From assembly GCF_024436415.1 (NCBI RefSeq), contig NZ_JAFMZQ010000001.1:1240001-1304000 (forward strand): a DNA stretch of 64,000 bases, given 5' to 3'. The notes below the pieces were generated by a model. The model worked only from the letters and a program-made list of their open reading frames with translations. It was not told the origin of the DNA and searched no databases. Position 1 is the stretch's first letter. Each line of letters opens with the position of its first letter. Of the stretch, positions 19,101-26,921 are shown piece by piece. This stretch comes from Pedobacter deserti. Lineage in GTDB: Bacteria; Bacteroidota; Bacteroidia; Sphingobacteriales; Sphingobacteriaceae. A program made the translations under genes and the position numbers.

Positions 19101-22100
19101 GGCAAATTATTGTCTTTAGGCGTGTTGTCTGGGGTAACGCTTACCACCTATAACGGAACAACCAGCAACAACGATGCGGTCGGCCTAAACAATCCTCTGG
19201 TTCGTCTGGAATTGCTGAGTGGAAGCACCGAAGCATTGATAACCCTGGTGCCTGGTCAACCGTTTGATCAAATAGAGATTCGTTTGAACGCTGGCATTGC
19301 CGGGGCCTTGTCAACAATAGGGGTCAATTATGCGCAGCGGACATTGAAGGCGCCTGATGTTGTTTCATCCGATGTCTCCGGCTGCGAAACGCAGACAGCC
19401 AGTCTTGCGGTTCTTAATCCTCGTCCGGGCATAACTTATAACTGGTACGATGCTGCCGGAACCCTTCAGGGCTCGGGCGATACCTTCCAGACACCGGCGC
19501 TGACTACTGGCACGCAATACTTTGTGACGGCCAGTACTCCGGGCGGTTGCGCAAGCAGCAGAACCACAGTGAATGTGAATGTTACACCGGCTCCTGTGCA
19601 ACCTCAGCTCGCAAATACTGCCATTACGGTATGTCAGGGCGCGGGCGCCATACTTACGGTGACTAACCCGCAGCCTGGTATGATTTACACTTTCAGCCAG
19701 GGAATAACCGTGCTTCAGGCCGGACCTGCAACAACATATACGATCGGTTCCGTGAACGGCCCGATGTCTTATTCAGTGACTGCCTCTAACAGCTGCGGAT
19801 TGACCTCGGCTTCCACAACTGTTGCTGTGGAAGTGGGTACGCCAAATGCCCCTGAGGTTATCCCTTCGTCGAGTACCATTAATCAAAATGAAAGGGCTTT
19901 GCTTACAGCAACTTCTTCTTCCGCCGGGGCAAGCTTTGTTTGGTACGATGCAGACCCGTCTGACCCGGCGGCGAACATCATTTCCACGTCCTCAAATGGC
20001 GAAAACGGTACGTTCCTTACACCTGTGCTTAGCGCAACAACGACGTATTGGGTGGTTAGCACCGCTGGAGGCTGCACCTCGGTGCCGGCTCAGGTAACTG
20101 TTACGGTACTTCCTACGTCCGGACCTGGAGCTGTATTTTGCGAGTCAGCTTCAGCCGAGGAAAACGGCGTAGGCGGTATTCTGTCGGTACTTTCGGGTGT
20201 AGACAATCCACAATTTGCAGTCGACGATAACGCCAATACCGGTTCATTGCTCAGGATACCGGTTGGTGTTGGCGCTTTCGTATATCAGAGGGCAATCTTT
20301 AATGGCCCTTCAACGGTCGGCGACCGTATACGAATCCGGCTGACTTCTCCGGCAGCCTTGTTATCAGTGGGCTTGTTGTCGAACATTCAGGTAACTACCT
20401 ACAATGGCGGCGTATCTAATAGTGATACCCGCGCTCTGAATAACCCTTTAATCTCACTTCAATTACTTTCGGGCAATTCGGAAGCTATTGTAGAGTTCAC
20501 ACCGTTGAACAGATTTGATAGGGTAGAAGTACGGCTTAATTCTGGTTTACTTGGCGCCTTAAACAGCATAAACTTCAATTATGCTCAACGCATCGTAGTG
20601 CCTCCAACTGTTGAGGCCTCAACGGTGACTGCCTGCGCAGGCAGTCAGGCCCAGCTTGCGGTGGAGAACCCGGTTACAGATGGGTCAGTAACTTACAGTT
20701 GGTACTTGGGTAGCTCCACCACGCCGGTTGCAACGGGAGCTACATATCAGACAGATGCATTGCTTGCACCTGGAACGTACACTTATTTCGTAACTGCTAC
20801 ACGTAACGGTTGTCCTAGCGAGCGGACTCCGGTGAACGTGACCCTGCTTCCGCTTCCGGAGGGACCAGTCGCAAGCAGTGGAAATCCACAAACGATATGC
20901 GCAGGAACATCGGCCACGCTTGCTGTAAATACTGTTCCGGGAATTCGCTTCAATTGGTATGATGCGGCATCTGGCGGTACCTTGCTGGCGGCCAATACTG
21001 CCAGCTACACCACATCCCCTGCATTGTCTGCCGGAACGTATATTTATTATGTAGAAGCAGTAAATGGCAGTTCATGCAGCAATCCAGTCCGTACAGTAAT
21101 TACCGTCAGGATAAACTCAAATGCTGTAGCGTCAGACATTACGGTGGCCGATCAGAATATTTGTGCTGGCGCTCAGGTTACATTGAACGCAAGCACTTCC
21201 ACTATAACCGATCCTGTATTCAGATGGTACAGGGATGCAGCGTTGACCGACCTGCTGGCCACTGGTCCGGTGTTTTCCCCAGTTGGACTGACCGCGAATA
21301 CGCAGTACTATGTTACCGTTAGCGGTTCGAATGCTTGCGAAAATACTCCTGCCACAGCCAGGACGGTCATGGTGACAATTAACCGCAATGCAGTTTCGTC
21401 CGACATTCTTGCCCCGGGGGCATCTGTTTGCGCCGGAAGTTCAGTAACCCTAACAGCAGCGAGCACTACTGTGACATCGCCGGTGTTCAGGTGGTACAAT
21501 GATGCTGCGCTTACCGACCTGGCTTTTGAAGGCGCTTCGTTTACGACACCGGCCTTAACTGGTTTGACGCGCTATTATGTAACCGTAACCGGAACGAATG
21601 TTTGCGCTAACGATGCTGCAAACGCGAAAATCGTGACGGTGAATGTAGGACGCAACGCTACGGCTGCGGATATTACCCTCGCAGATGCGACGACCTGTTC
21701 CGGCACAGCAGTAACGCTGAATGCGACCAGCGCTACGGTTACAGATCCGGTATTCAGGTGGTATCGTGATGCGGCGCTGACAGACCTGGTACAAACGGGG
21801 GCTGTTTTTATTACGCCGCAACTTGCTAATACCACTCAATATTACGTCACGGTGAGCTCGGCTGAGGTATGTGAAAACGACGCAGCTAATGCCAAGATCG
21901 TAACCGTAACCGTGAACAGGAACGCAGTGGCCGCGGATATAGATGTAGCTGATATGGCGATCTGCGCGGGCGGCGGCGCGACTTTGAATGCCAGCAGTGC
22001 AACGGTTTCTAATCCTGTATTCAGATGGTACCGTGATGCGTCGCTTACAGATCTTGCTTTTACCGGTCCTATATTCAATACACCGGCGCTTAGTACGACG

Positions 22101-23783
22101 ACAAGGTATTATGTTACAGTAAGTGGCAGTAATGCATGTGCGAACGACATGATGAATGCCAGGGTAATTACAGTGAACGTAACACGTACGGCGACGGCGA
22201 ATGATATCATTACTTCCGGAAGTACGACCATCTGTGCTGGCAGCGTTACCACGCTGACCGCTGCGAGTACTACTGTGTCTAATCCGGTCTTTACCTGGTA
22301 TCGCGATGCACTGCTCAGCGACGTTGCCGGTACTGGTGCGAGATTCCAAACCCCGCTGCTGAATGCGACTACCACGTTTTACGTTACAGTGAGTGGAAGT
22401 GATGCCTGTGCGAATGTACCGGGCACAGCTAAACAGGTGGTTGTAACCGTAAACCCGGCGCCTAACGTTCCGATAGTAGGTACGGCTGGTACTTCCATCT
22501 GTGCTGGTGACGTAACCGTGCTTTCGGTGCAAAATCCGCAGAGCGGCGTGGCCTACGAATGGTACGATGCCGCTACCGGCGGTTCCCTGGTTAGTACTGG
22601 AACAAGCTTTACAACAGGCCCGCTCAGCGGAACCATTGATTATTACGTGGCAGCGGTAAGCCCGACAGGCTGCGGAAATGAGACAGGCCGGGTTCGCGTT
22701 ACCATAACTGTATTGCCAAGACCTCAGGTGCCTTCCGTGGCCTCTACCTCAGTAAATACATGTGGAGGAAGCCCTGCGGTACTTACTGTGTCAGCTCCGC
22801 AAACTGGTACGGTCTATAACTGGTATGATGCTGCATCGGGTGGTAACCTGCTGGGCACAGGGGCTACCTATACGACAGGCCCGATAACCGCAACCACGAC
22901 TGTTTATGTTGAAGCGGCCGTTGGAACGTGTACCAGCGTATCACGTACAGCAGTGACGGTTAATTTCGCTGCTGCGCCGAATGTACCTCTCTCTGTATCC
23001 GGCGCTTCCGGACCATTATGCCCTGGTACCAATGCCAGCCTTTCGGTCGACAATCCGGATGCCAGCCTGACATACCGTTGGTATGCACAGCAGTCGGGAG
23101 GCACCATGCTGGCCGAAGGCGTTACATTTATGACACCAGTACTTACCACAACCACGGTTTATTATCTAGAGGCAGTAAACACAACAATTGGTTGTGCAAG
23201 TACTTCGCGCTTGCCGGTTACGGTGATGGTACTTCCTAAACTGGAAGCTCCGGTTGTATCTGCGCAGACTACCGCCACCAGCATCACGTTCCAGTGGAGC
23301 GATGTGACCGGTGCAACTGGTTATGAGGTTTCTATAGACAATGGGCTAAACTGGATTTCACCTTCGTCCGGCGCGGCAGGAAGGAGTCACACGGTGACCG
23401 GACTAAACCCTGATCAGTTGGTTTCCATACGGGTAAGGGCGGTAGGTCAACTGGCATGTCAGCAAAGTGACGCGACGAGCATTACGGCCAGAGCTGAAAA
23501 TCCGCAGGGCAATAATGTATTTGTGCCAAATACTTTTACGCCGAACAACGATGGACGGAACGATATTTTTTATGTATACGGAAACACCATATCGAGGATG
23601 AAACTCCGGGTGTACAACCAGTGGGGGCAGTTCCTTTTCGAATCTCAGCACATTCAAACAGGATGGGACGGTACATATAAGGGCGTGCTGCAGCCAAATG
23701 GAGTGTATGTATACTACCTCGATGTCCAGTTTAACGACGGAAGTAAGCAAACGAGAAAGGGAACGATAACATTGCTGAGATAA
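13149..23783 (+). CDS. Giant repetitive cell-surface adhesin with T9SS type B (gliding-motility-associated) C-terminal domain
   Basis: 3544 residues with a signal peptide (about 1-36, ending SKSYGQ). The body is built of modules: (i) six copies of a roughly 155-residue jelly-roll-like unit with IDN(N/D)..T and YDRVEVR motifs, at nucleotides about 13.3-13.8, 13.85-14.35, 15.1-15.6, 17.65-18.1, 18.9-19.35 and 20.1-20.6 kb; (ii) many CHU_C-associated Ig-like units with a (V/I)CAG cysteine, NWY, TGG and TTTYY; (iii) five putative-Ig (He_PIG) units; (iv) five 89-residue Ig-like repeats. A fibronectin-III-like unit precedes the C-terminus, which opens VFVPNTFTPNNDGRNDIF and is the type B T9SS sorting domain. 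An outer-surface filamentous adhesin, perhaps used in gliding, is inferred. PorP/SprF and PorE-like genes follow. Confidence 0.93.
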   Translation: MKLTFTPLRNLKRSANFLVSSVIYLALTLVTSKSYGQSKNYATATPSSGLVAYYSLLGVPTTNTNPGSGAGSVNGAGNAATSDNSTFATLTANYSNILGLATGEGEAWLQLKYPTALPAGKTTYIRFDQPSTGGGLSLDLLQLVGNLTGLLSSNLVQLDVYSGATANADGTLLPSATVSSTVVRDASGANYFAVTPEASYNSVRIRLRFRGNLLGLALGSSISMRVYNAFNVSAENCAPALFATVGETSGINVSLTAPVLNPQFAVDNNVATASQLQAGVVGVASVVSQTIFLNGLSPADAYAKVYLSLPASILNVNLLNTVTLQAFHGNNAVGAGRSVSSLLSADLLGLLANTSVVPVFFQPGAAFDRIRISIDNTLAVGGNLLSGGLNVHEVQQTVAPPTFEGLTAGAVSFCGNQVNLSASNPVSGFTYNLYRGNGAARVLVGSSTSGTFSEANLSPGQYNYYLSAQRTGCNGESDVAVASVTVTAVPEAPAASAAPVCAGNPGVITVTNPVPGYTYNWYTEPTGGTIAGTGVTFTTPEPLSAGVSYFLEAVNASCASASRTEVQITVNPVPENAELSTNSVAVSVGQSATLQAVAPTTGSVVAWYAAANGGTPLATGNTYVTDPLNNNTTYYAGTIGPGGCVSSARVPVDIIVTGVANGLACNAANAQQSGVNALLCVACGITTPTGAIDNDPNTFTRINLAVGAAATGYQRLIFPAAGLPTDSIRLNLGLPTGLIDAGVLSNITVAVMNGAATVRTYTLNSSLINVRLLGGSRFQSTLPATGAYDRVEVRLGGTVTALGAIDIYGAEVIYPNPVVAATGQQVCFGTTTTLSATAGAGTTLEWYSAPTGGDLLTTGESFTTTAPLTATTTYYIQAVRGGCPNPTRVPVTVAVNPQLVFTPTVFANATIGSAYSRQLEPAAGGTAPVTYALAAGSTLPAGLSLSPNGVINGTPTLAGSYNFTLVATDAAGCSTSASAELVVTDALTLPVAVLPPGTVGVVYPPQTIPSASGGTGPYVYMADNLPPGLSFDPATRDITGTPTQSGTFTIPVTVTDANGNATTTDYNINIADPLVLAPASLSPGTVGVPYPTQIIPAATGGTLPHTYSAVNLPPGLNFNPQTREITGTPTQAGTYSIPVTVTDAVGQTTTTDFSIVVGNPLALAGKSLANGVVGATYPTETLPAATGGVAPYLYSATNLPPGLTFDAATRQIAGTPTQSGTFNINVNVTDSNNGSASQTYVLVVGGPLGIPTATLPPGMVGTPYPVQVLPAATGGTAPYTYAVTGLPAGLNFNPDTREITGTPLIGGTFNVTQTATDAGGLSTSTDHVLAVTVGNPVVAGTSICAGSAATLSVSNPQSGVTYNWYASTGNVPVYTGTTYTTSPLSASATYYIQAVSGAAVSGRSEAVVTVNPVPAPVTLASVSPTISAGQTATISATAAANTTINWYNSATGGSPFFTGATYTTPPLTATTTYYLEAVNTSGCVSANRTPVTVTVTPVPADPRCNVAIAQQSGIDGVCVLCSIQGAGNSTDADPDNFTRINLAVGVGSTGYQRLIFAGAGVATDSIRLDLATPVGLADLALLGNITVRVMSGNATVATYPLNSSLLNLRLLGGNRFSATLPAAGVYDRVEVRFGAVASALSNLNIYGAEVIYPSPAVSSEGQTICAGSATTLSAVPAAGSTLNWYAQPSGGVSLGTGESFTTPVLTTTTTYYIEVSRGNCPNPQRIPVTVSVATPPAVPVLVNTAPVCSGSAATLSVSNPSATATYRWYTAPSGGTPVFEGSVYTTPLLNTNVTYYVEAAQGDCVSTSRAMAEVIVNARPALPAVQASSTTVSPGQSAVLTASSNQADVTYNWYDSPGSSVPVYSGPTYVTPPLTATTTYYVASTSNVTGCESSARVQVTVTVDNGGAANPVPCESAVNQTNGVNGISILAGVVNPALAIDNNSETASTLVLPVGLLSGSVYQRLGFTGLSAPGDTLRVKLTSPGKLLSLGVLSGVTLTTYNGTTSNNDAVGLNNPLVRLELLSGSTEALITLVPGQPFDQIEIRLNAGIAGALSTIGVNYAQRTLKAPDVVSSDVSGCETQTASLAVLNPRPGITYNWYDAAGTLQGSGDTFQTPALTTGTQYFVTASTPGGCASSRTTVNVNVTPAPVQPQLANTAITVCQGAGAILTVTNPQPGMIYTFSQGITVLQAGPATTYTIGSVNGPMSYSVTASNSCGLTSASTTVAVEVGTPNAPEVIPSSSTINQNERALLTATSSSAGASFVWYDADPSDPAANIISTSSNGENGTFLTPVLSATTTYWVVSTAGGCTSVPAQVTVTVLPTSGPGAVFCESASAEENGVGGILSVLSGVDNPQFAVDDNANTGSLLRIPVGVGAFVYQRAIFNGPSTVGDRIRIRLTSPAALLSVGLLSNIQVTTYNGGVSNSDTRALNNPLISLQLLSGNSEAIVEFTPLNRFDRVEVRLNSGLLGALNSINFNYAQRIVVPPTVEASTVTACAGSQAQLAVENPVTDGSVTYSWYLGSSTTPVATGATYQTDALLAPGTYTYFVTATRNGCPSERTPVNVTLLPLPEGPVASSGNPQTICAGTSATLAVNTVPGIRFNWYDAASGGTLLAANTASYTTSPALSAGTYIYYVEAVNGSSCSNPVRTVITVRINSNAVASDITVADQNICAGAQVTLNASTSTITDPVFRWYRDAALTDLLATGPVFSPVGLTANTQYYVTVSGSNACENTPATARTVMVTINRNAVSSDILAPGASVCAGSSVTLTAASTTVTSPVFRWYNDAALTDLAFEGASFTTPALTGLTRYYVTVTGTNVCANDAANAKIVTVNVGRNATAADITLADATTCSGTAVTLNATSATVTDPVFRWYRDAALTDLVQTGAVFITPQLANTTQYYVTVSSAEVCENDAANAKIVTVTVNRNAVAADIDVADMAICAGGGATLNASSATVSNPVFRWYRDASLTDLAFTGPIFNTPALSTTTRYYVTVSGSNACANDMMNARVITVNVTRTATANDIITSGSTTICAGSVTTLTAASTTVSNPVFTWYRDALLSDVAGTGARFQTPLLNATTTFYVTVSGSDACANVPGTAKQVVVTVNPAPNVPIVGTAGTSICAGDVTVLSVQNPQSGVAYEWYDAATGGSLVSTGTSFTTGPLSGTIDYYVAAVSPTGCGNETGRVRVTITVLPRPQVPSVASTSVNTCGGSPAVLTVSAPQTGTVYNWYDAASGGNLLGTGATYTTGPITATTTVYVEAAVGTCTSVSRTAVTVNFAAAPNVPLSVSGASGPLCPGTNASLSVDNPDASLTYRWYAQQSGGTMLAEGVTFMTPVLTTTTVYYLEAVNTTIGCASTSRLPVTVMVLPKLEAPVVSAQTTATSITFQWSDVTGATGYEVSIDNGLNWISPSSGAAGRSHTVTGLNPDQLVSIRVRAVGQLACQQSDATSITARAENPQGNNVFVPNTFTPNNDGRNDIFYVYGNTISRMKLRVYNQWGQFLFESQHIQTGWDGTYKGVLQPNGVYVYYLDVQFNDGSKQTRKGTITLLR
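15840..17150 (+). repeat. Five tandem He_PIG-type modules, mostly in exact 261-base phase
   Basis: Units start at 15840, 16101, 16362, 16623 and 16884, so the first four periods are exactly 261 bases (87 residues); the last unit is 267. Each contains LPPG.VG..YP at the start, LPPGL.F.P.TR.I.GTPT in the middle and a .V.VTDA ending, the pattern of cadherin-like putative Ig domains. Confidence 0.85.
21120..22454 (+). repeat. Five tandem 89-residue Ig-like repeats with exact 267-base period
   Basis: Units begin at 21120, 21387, 21654, 21921 and 22188 with no insertion or deletion between them. Each opens NA(V/T)..DI, has a C(A/S)G cysteine about 14-17 residues on, PVFRWYRDA(A/S)LTDL in the middle and YYVTVSG..C near the end. 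The two cysteines could form the Ig disulfide. Nucleotide identity between units is only partial, so the duplication is not very recent. Confidence 0.9.
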
Positions 23784-23831
23784 CCTGATGTCCGATCACA
23801 ATCATTTACCAAAAGACCGAAAGGAATAGTT

Positions 23832-24827
23832 ATGAGAAATTTAATCAATACAATAATAGCGGCTCTTTTAATCTGCTTTACGCCAACCGGAACTAAAGCC
23901 CAGATCGATCCGCATTTTTCACAATACTACGCGCATCCATTGTGGCTGAATCCAGCCCTTACGGGTGTTACCGATGGTGAATACCGGGTGTCTCTGAACG
24001 CTAAGCAGCAATGGAGTTCCCTATCTAACGGCTTCTTCACCGGTGGAGCTTCGTTTGACATGGCACCGGTTAAGAATCTGTCTTTCGGTGCTATGGTGCT
24101 CAATCAGAATGCCGGGGATATTAGTTATAACCATCTTAGTGCGTTGGTATCAGGTGCCTACCGGATACACTTCGGGCAGATGGGTATGCACATGATTAAC
24201 TTTGGGCTTCAGGCGGGTATTCTGAATAAAAGCTTCGATCCGTCAAAGATTACCTTAGGATCACAGTATAATCCGGTTACAGGCTTCGATCCCGGCTTTG
24301 GGGTTAATGAATCATTTACTTCATCCAATACACTGGTGCCGGACGTAAATGCGGGGTTTATGTACTTCGACGGAAACCCAGGTAAACTGGTAAACGTCTT
24401 TGGGGGGGCTATGGCGGCGCATCTTACGCGGCCAGTGGATAAGTTTTTGGGGAATGATGTGCGCATGCCGATAAGGTATGCAGCACACGGGGGTGCCCGG
24501 ACACGTATATCTGAGGTGCTCGACCTCACTCCGAATGTGCTTTTTATGCGGCAAGGCAATGCACAGGAGATTGCCGCGGGCGGTTACGCGCAACTTATGG
24601 TAAACCAGGAAACAGACCTCATGTTTGGTGCGAACTACCGGGTCGATGACGCAGCGATTGCATTCTTTGGCCTTCACTTAAAGAATATGGTTTTCGGGCT
24701 GAGTTATGACTTTAACACTTCTAGCCTCAGCCGGGCTACCAGAAGTCAGGGCGGGCTGGAACTATCCGTTTCATTTACGAGCCGTAAGGGGTTTATAGGA
24801 CCGAACTTTTTTTGTCCGAGGCTCTAA
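23832..24827 (+). CDS. PorP/SprF-family type IX secretion system outer-membrane protein
   Basis: 331 residues with a signal peptide (about 1-24). The mature protein begins QIDPHFSQYYAHPLWLNPALTG, the hallmark start of PorP/SprF proteins, followed by alternating amphipathic strands such as NLSFGAMVLNQNAGDISYN and a C-terminal aromatic/hydrophobic strand, consistent with a beta-barrel. SprF of Flavobacterium is needed to deliver the adhesin SprB, and type B sorting-domain substrates generally have such a partner encoded next door. This gene starts 48 bases after the giant adhesin gene, so it is probably the dedicated export and attachment partner of that adhesin. Confidence 0.92.
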   Translation: MRNLINTIIAALLICFTPTGTKAQIDPHFSQYYAHPLWLNPALTGVTDGEYRVSLNAKQQWSSLSNGFFTGGASFDMAPVKNLSFGAMVLNQNAGDISYNHLSALVSGAYRIHFGQMGMHMINFGLQAGILNKSFDPSKITLGSQYNPVTGFDPGFGVNESFTSSNTLVPDVNAGFMYFDGNPGKLVNVFGGAMAAHLTRPVDKFLGNDVRMPIRYAAHGGARTRISEVLDLTPNVLFMRQGNAQEIAAGGYAQLMVNQETDLMFGANYRVDDAAIAFFGLHLKNMVFGLSYDFNTSSLSRATRSQGGLELSVSFTSRKGFIGPNFFCPRL

Positions 24828-24858
24828 TACTATCCAAACAGACTTAAATTTTCAGACA

Positions 24859-26850
24859 ATGAAACTGCTTTATACTTCAATAGTGTTTTTGATGTTTAGT
24901 GCCGCTTCCGTAGCCCAGTTTACAACGAATAATAAACGGATGGCAGATGTTTACTTTCACAATCAGGAATATTTTGCCGCAGCAGAATATTACAAAAGAT
25001 CCCTGCAGATCTCTGCAGATAGTTCGGGCTTTGTAGTTCCTTATGGTTTTGAAAGTAGGATGAAAGACGACGCTTCGAATCAAGGTGACTACGAATACAG
25101 CGTGTTCAGGCTGGCGGAATCCTTGCGGCTATATAAGAATTTTACGGATGCTGAGGGATGGTATGCGCTGGCGAAAAACTTTAAAAATCCAAAATATGCA
25201 ACGGCACCATACTGGTACGCGGTATGCTTAAGGGCAAACCAAAAATACGAACAAGCCATTAAGGCTTTTGATGCATTTATTGCCGCATATCGTCAGAACG
25301 ATCAATTCAAGGAACGCGCAAAGACAGAAATCTCGTCCTGCCGTTTCGCGCTGTATGAATTACGTTACCCGCGGATGTTCAGGCTTAGCCGTTTAACAAA
25401 CGACATTAACGAAAAGGGATCAAACTATACACCCCTGATGCATCAAGGTGTGTTTTATTTCACGTCCTCCAGGCCTCAGGGAGGTTCTGGCAAAACAGAG
25501 GTTCTCACCGGAGCAGAAAATACCCGGGTGGCAAAAAAGGAAACGCCCTTCCTCAATGCCATTTATGAAGTAAAGGATAACCCGGTAAATACCAGCATTA
25601 GAATCAGCAAGGTTACCGGCGGAAGGCAGCGGGAGTCAGCAGCGCCGGCATTTGTGCCGGATGGGAACGTGATGTTTTGTACGAGCTGGACGGGAAAAGG
25701 CGAAAAAATAATCACGAAACAGAAGAGATCTGCAGCCGGGGAGTGGTCGGATCCTGTCGACGCAGGTATCCAGGTGAACATTAGAGGTTATAATGCTATT
25801 CAGCCTTTTGTCACCACCGACGGCAAATACCTGATCTTTTCGTCGGACCGGCCTGGTGGACTTGGAGGATATGATCTTTGGTATTGTCCACTTCGCCCTG
25901 ACGGCCAGATTGGTCAGGCAATTAATATGGGGAACGTTATCAATACGAGTGAAGATGATCAGGCTCCCTATTACAGTAGTGTGAGTAAGAAGCTTATCTA
26001 CAGTAGTAAAGGCAGGGTAGGCATGGGAGGTTTTGACTTCTTCGAAAGCACAGGCGACTTTAGTCGCTGGACAACTCCGGAAAATCTTGGATACCCTTTT
26101 AATTCATCTAAAGACGATATGTATTTCAGCCCGGCAGGGCACGACGAAACCGAGGGTTATATCAGTTCGGACCGCGAATCGCTATGCTGTCTCGAAATCT
26201 TTAAGATCCGGCGCGAGTATCTCAATGTAAAAGGCACGGTATTCGATTGCAATACAAATAAACCGCTTGGTATGGTAAAAGTGACGTTGGTAGACTCTGC
26301 AGGAAGCCAGGTGATGACGACAGGTGATGATGGTACGTACACCTTCAAAGTAAGCAGTAACCGGAAACTAAGACTGACCGCCGAAAAGGACAGGTATTTT
26401 ACGAAGGCTCTCGTTTACACCTATGATGAGCTTGCAAACAAAGATACCTTGTTTAGTCCGGAACTTTGCCTTACGCCTTTTGAAGTTGATAAGCCGATAG
26501 TCCTTAAAGATGTATTTTATGAGTTTGATGAGGCTGCACTAACGGAGGATTCTAAAAGAAAGCTTGATCATTTATACAGTATCATGATCGACAACCCAAA
26601 TATTGAGATAGAATTAGGCGCCCACACAGACAGCAAAGGGCCAGATATTTACAATTTGGACTTGTCGCAGCGAAGAGCCAGATCCTGTGTGGATTATCTG
26701 GTCTCAAAGGGAATCTCTGCATCACGTATGACGAGTAAGGGTTATGGCGAGACCAGGCCCGTAGCACCCAACACGCTTGCGAACGGGAAGGACAATCCTG
26801 CAGGCCGGGCATTAAACCGGCGTACTGAGTTTAAAGTGACCAGGAAGTAG
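24859..26850 (+). CDS. PorE-like OmpA-family protein (TPR, PD40 propeller, carboxypeptidase-regulatory-like, OmpA)
   Basis: 663 residues with a signal peptide (about 1-20, ending ASVAQ). Domains in order: TPR-like helices (about 25-160, with DVYFHNQEYFAAAEYYKRSLQ-type pairs); a PD40/WD40-like propeller (about 175-430, with IFSSDRPGGLGGYDLW); a carboxypeptidase-regulatory-like beta-sandwich (about 450-530, GTVFDCNTNKPLGMVKVTL); an OmpA peptidoglycan-binding domain (about 540-663, FYEFDEAALTEDSKRKLDHL, then NLDLSQRRARSCVDYL). This is the order described for T9SS PorE, which anchors the secretion machinery to the wall. No lipobox cysteine was found, unlike lipoprotein PorE. It lies 31 bases after the PorP/SprF gene and is probably co-transcribed. 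Confidence 0.9.
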   Translation: MKLLYTSIVFLMFSAASVAQFTTNNKRMADVYFHNQEYFAAAEYYKRSLQISADSSGFVVPYGFESRMKDDASNQGDYEYSVFRLAESLRLYKNFTDAEGWYALAKNFKNPKYATAPYWYAVCLRANQKYEQAIKAFDAFIAAYRQNDQFKERAKTEISSCRFALYELRYPRMFRLSRLTNDINEKGSNYTPLMHQGVFYFTSSRPQGGSGKTEVLTGAENTRVAKKETPFLNAIYEVKDNPVNTSIRISKVTGGRQRESAAPAFVPDGNVMFCTSWTGKGEKIITKQKRSAAGEWSDPVDAGIQVNIRGYNAIQPFVTTDGKYLIFSSDRPGGLGGYDLWYCPLRPDGQIGQAINMGNVINTSEDDQAPYYSSVSKKLIYSSKGRVGMGGFDFFESTGDFSRWTTPENLGYPFNSSKDDMYFSPAGHDETEGYISSDRESLCCLEIFKIRREYLNVKGTVFDCNTNKPLGMVKVTLVDSAGSQVMTTGDDGTYTFKVSSNRKLRLTAEKDRYFTKALVYTYDELANKDTLFSPELCLTPFEVDKPIVLKDVFYEFDEAALTEDSKRKLDHLYSIMIDNPNIEIELGAHTDSKGPDIYNLDLSQRRARSCVDYLVSKGISASRMTSKGYGETRPVAPNTLANGKDNPAGRALNRRTEFKVTRK

Positions 26851-26883
26851 TCAGCGGCGTCAGACTTATAATCGGCACAATAC

Positions 26884-26909
26884 TTGTTGAATGCTTATCA
26901 CTTCAACAA
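26884..26909. promoter_or_regulatory. Inverted repeat just upstream of the small outer-membrane protein gene
   Basis: TTGTTGAA and TTCAACAA, perfect eight-base arms separated by ten bases, ending 12 bases before the ATG at 26922. It could be an operator or a 5' leader hairpin; it is not followed by a T-run. Confidence 0.35.
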
Positions 26910-26921
26910 ACAAATATCAAT

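Noticed and set aside
21120..22454. Regular spaced repeats as a CRISPR array
   Set aside because: The period is 267 bases, the units are divergent, in one reading frame and encode Ig-like domains; no cas genes are present.
21555..22532. A 325-codon open frame on the minus strand across the adhesin repeats
   Set aside because: It lies wholly antisense to the giant adhesin, recurs with the 267-base repeat and has no recognisable protein features; it is a by-product of the repeats' codon use.
26873..26888. CGGCAC-N5-TTGT as a sigma-54 promoter for the small barrel protein
   Set aside because: The invariant GC of the -12 element is GT and the first base also mismatches; it overlaps the inverted repeat and is too weak to call.
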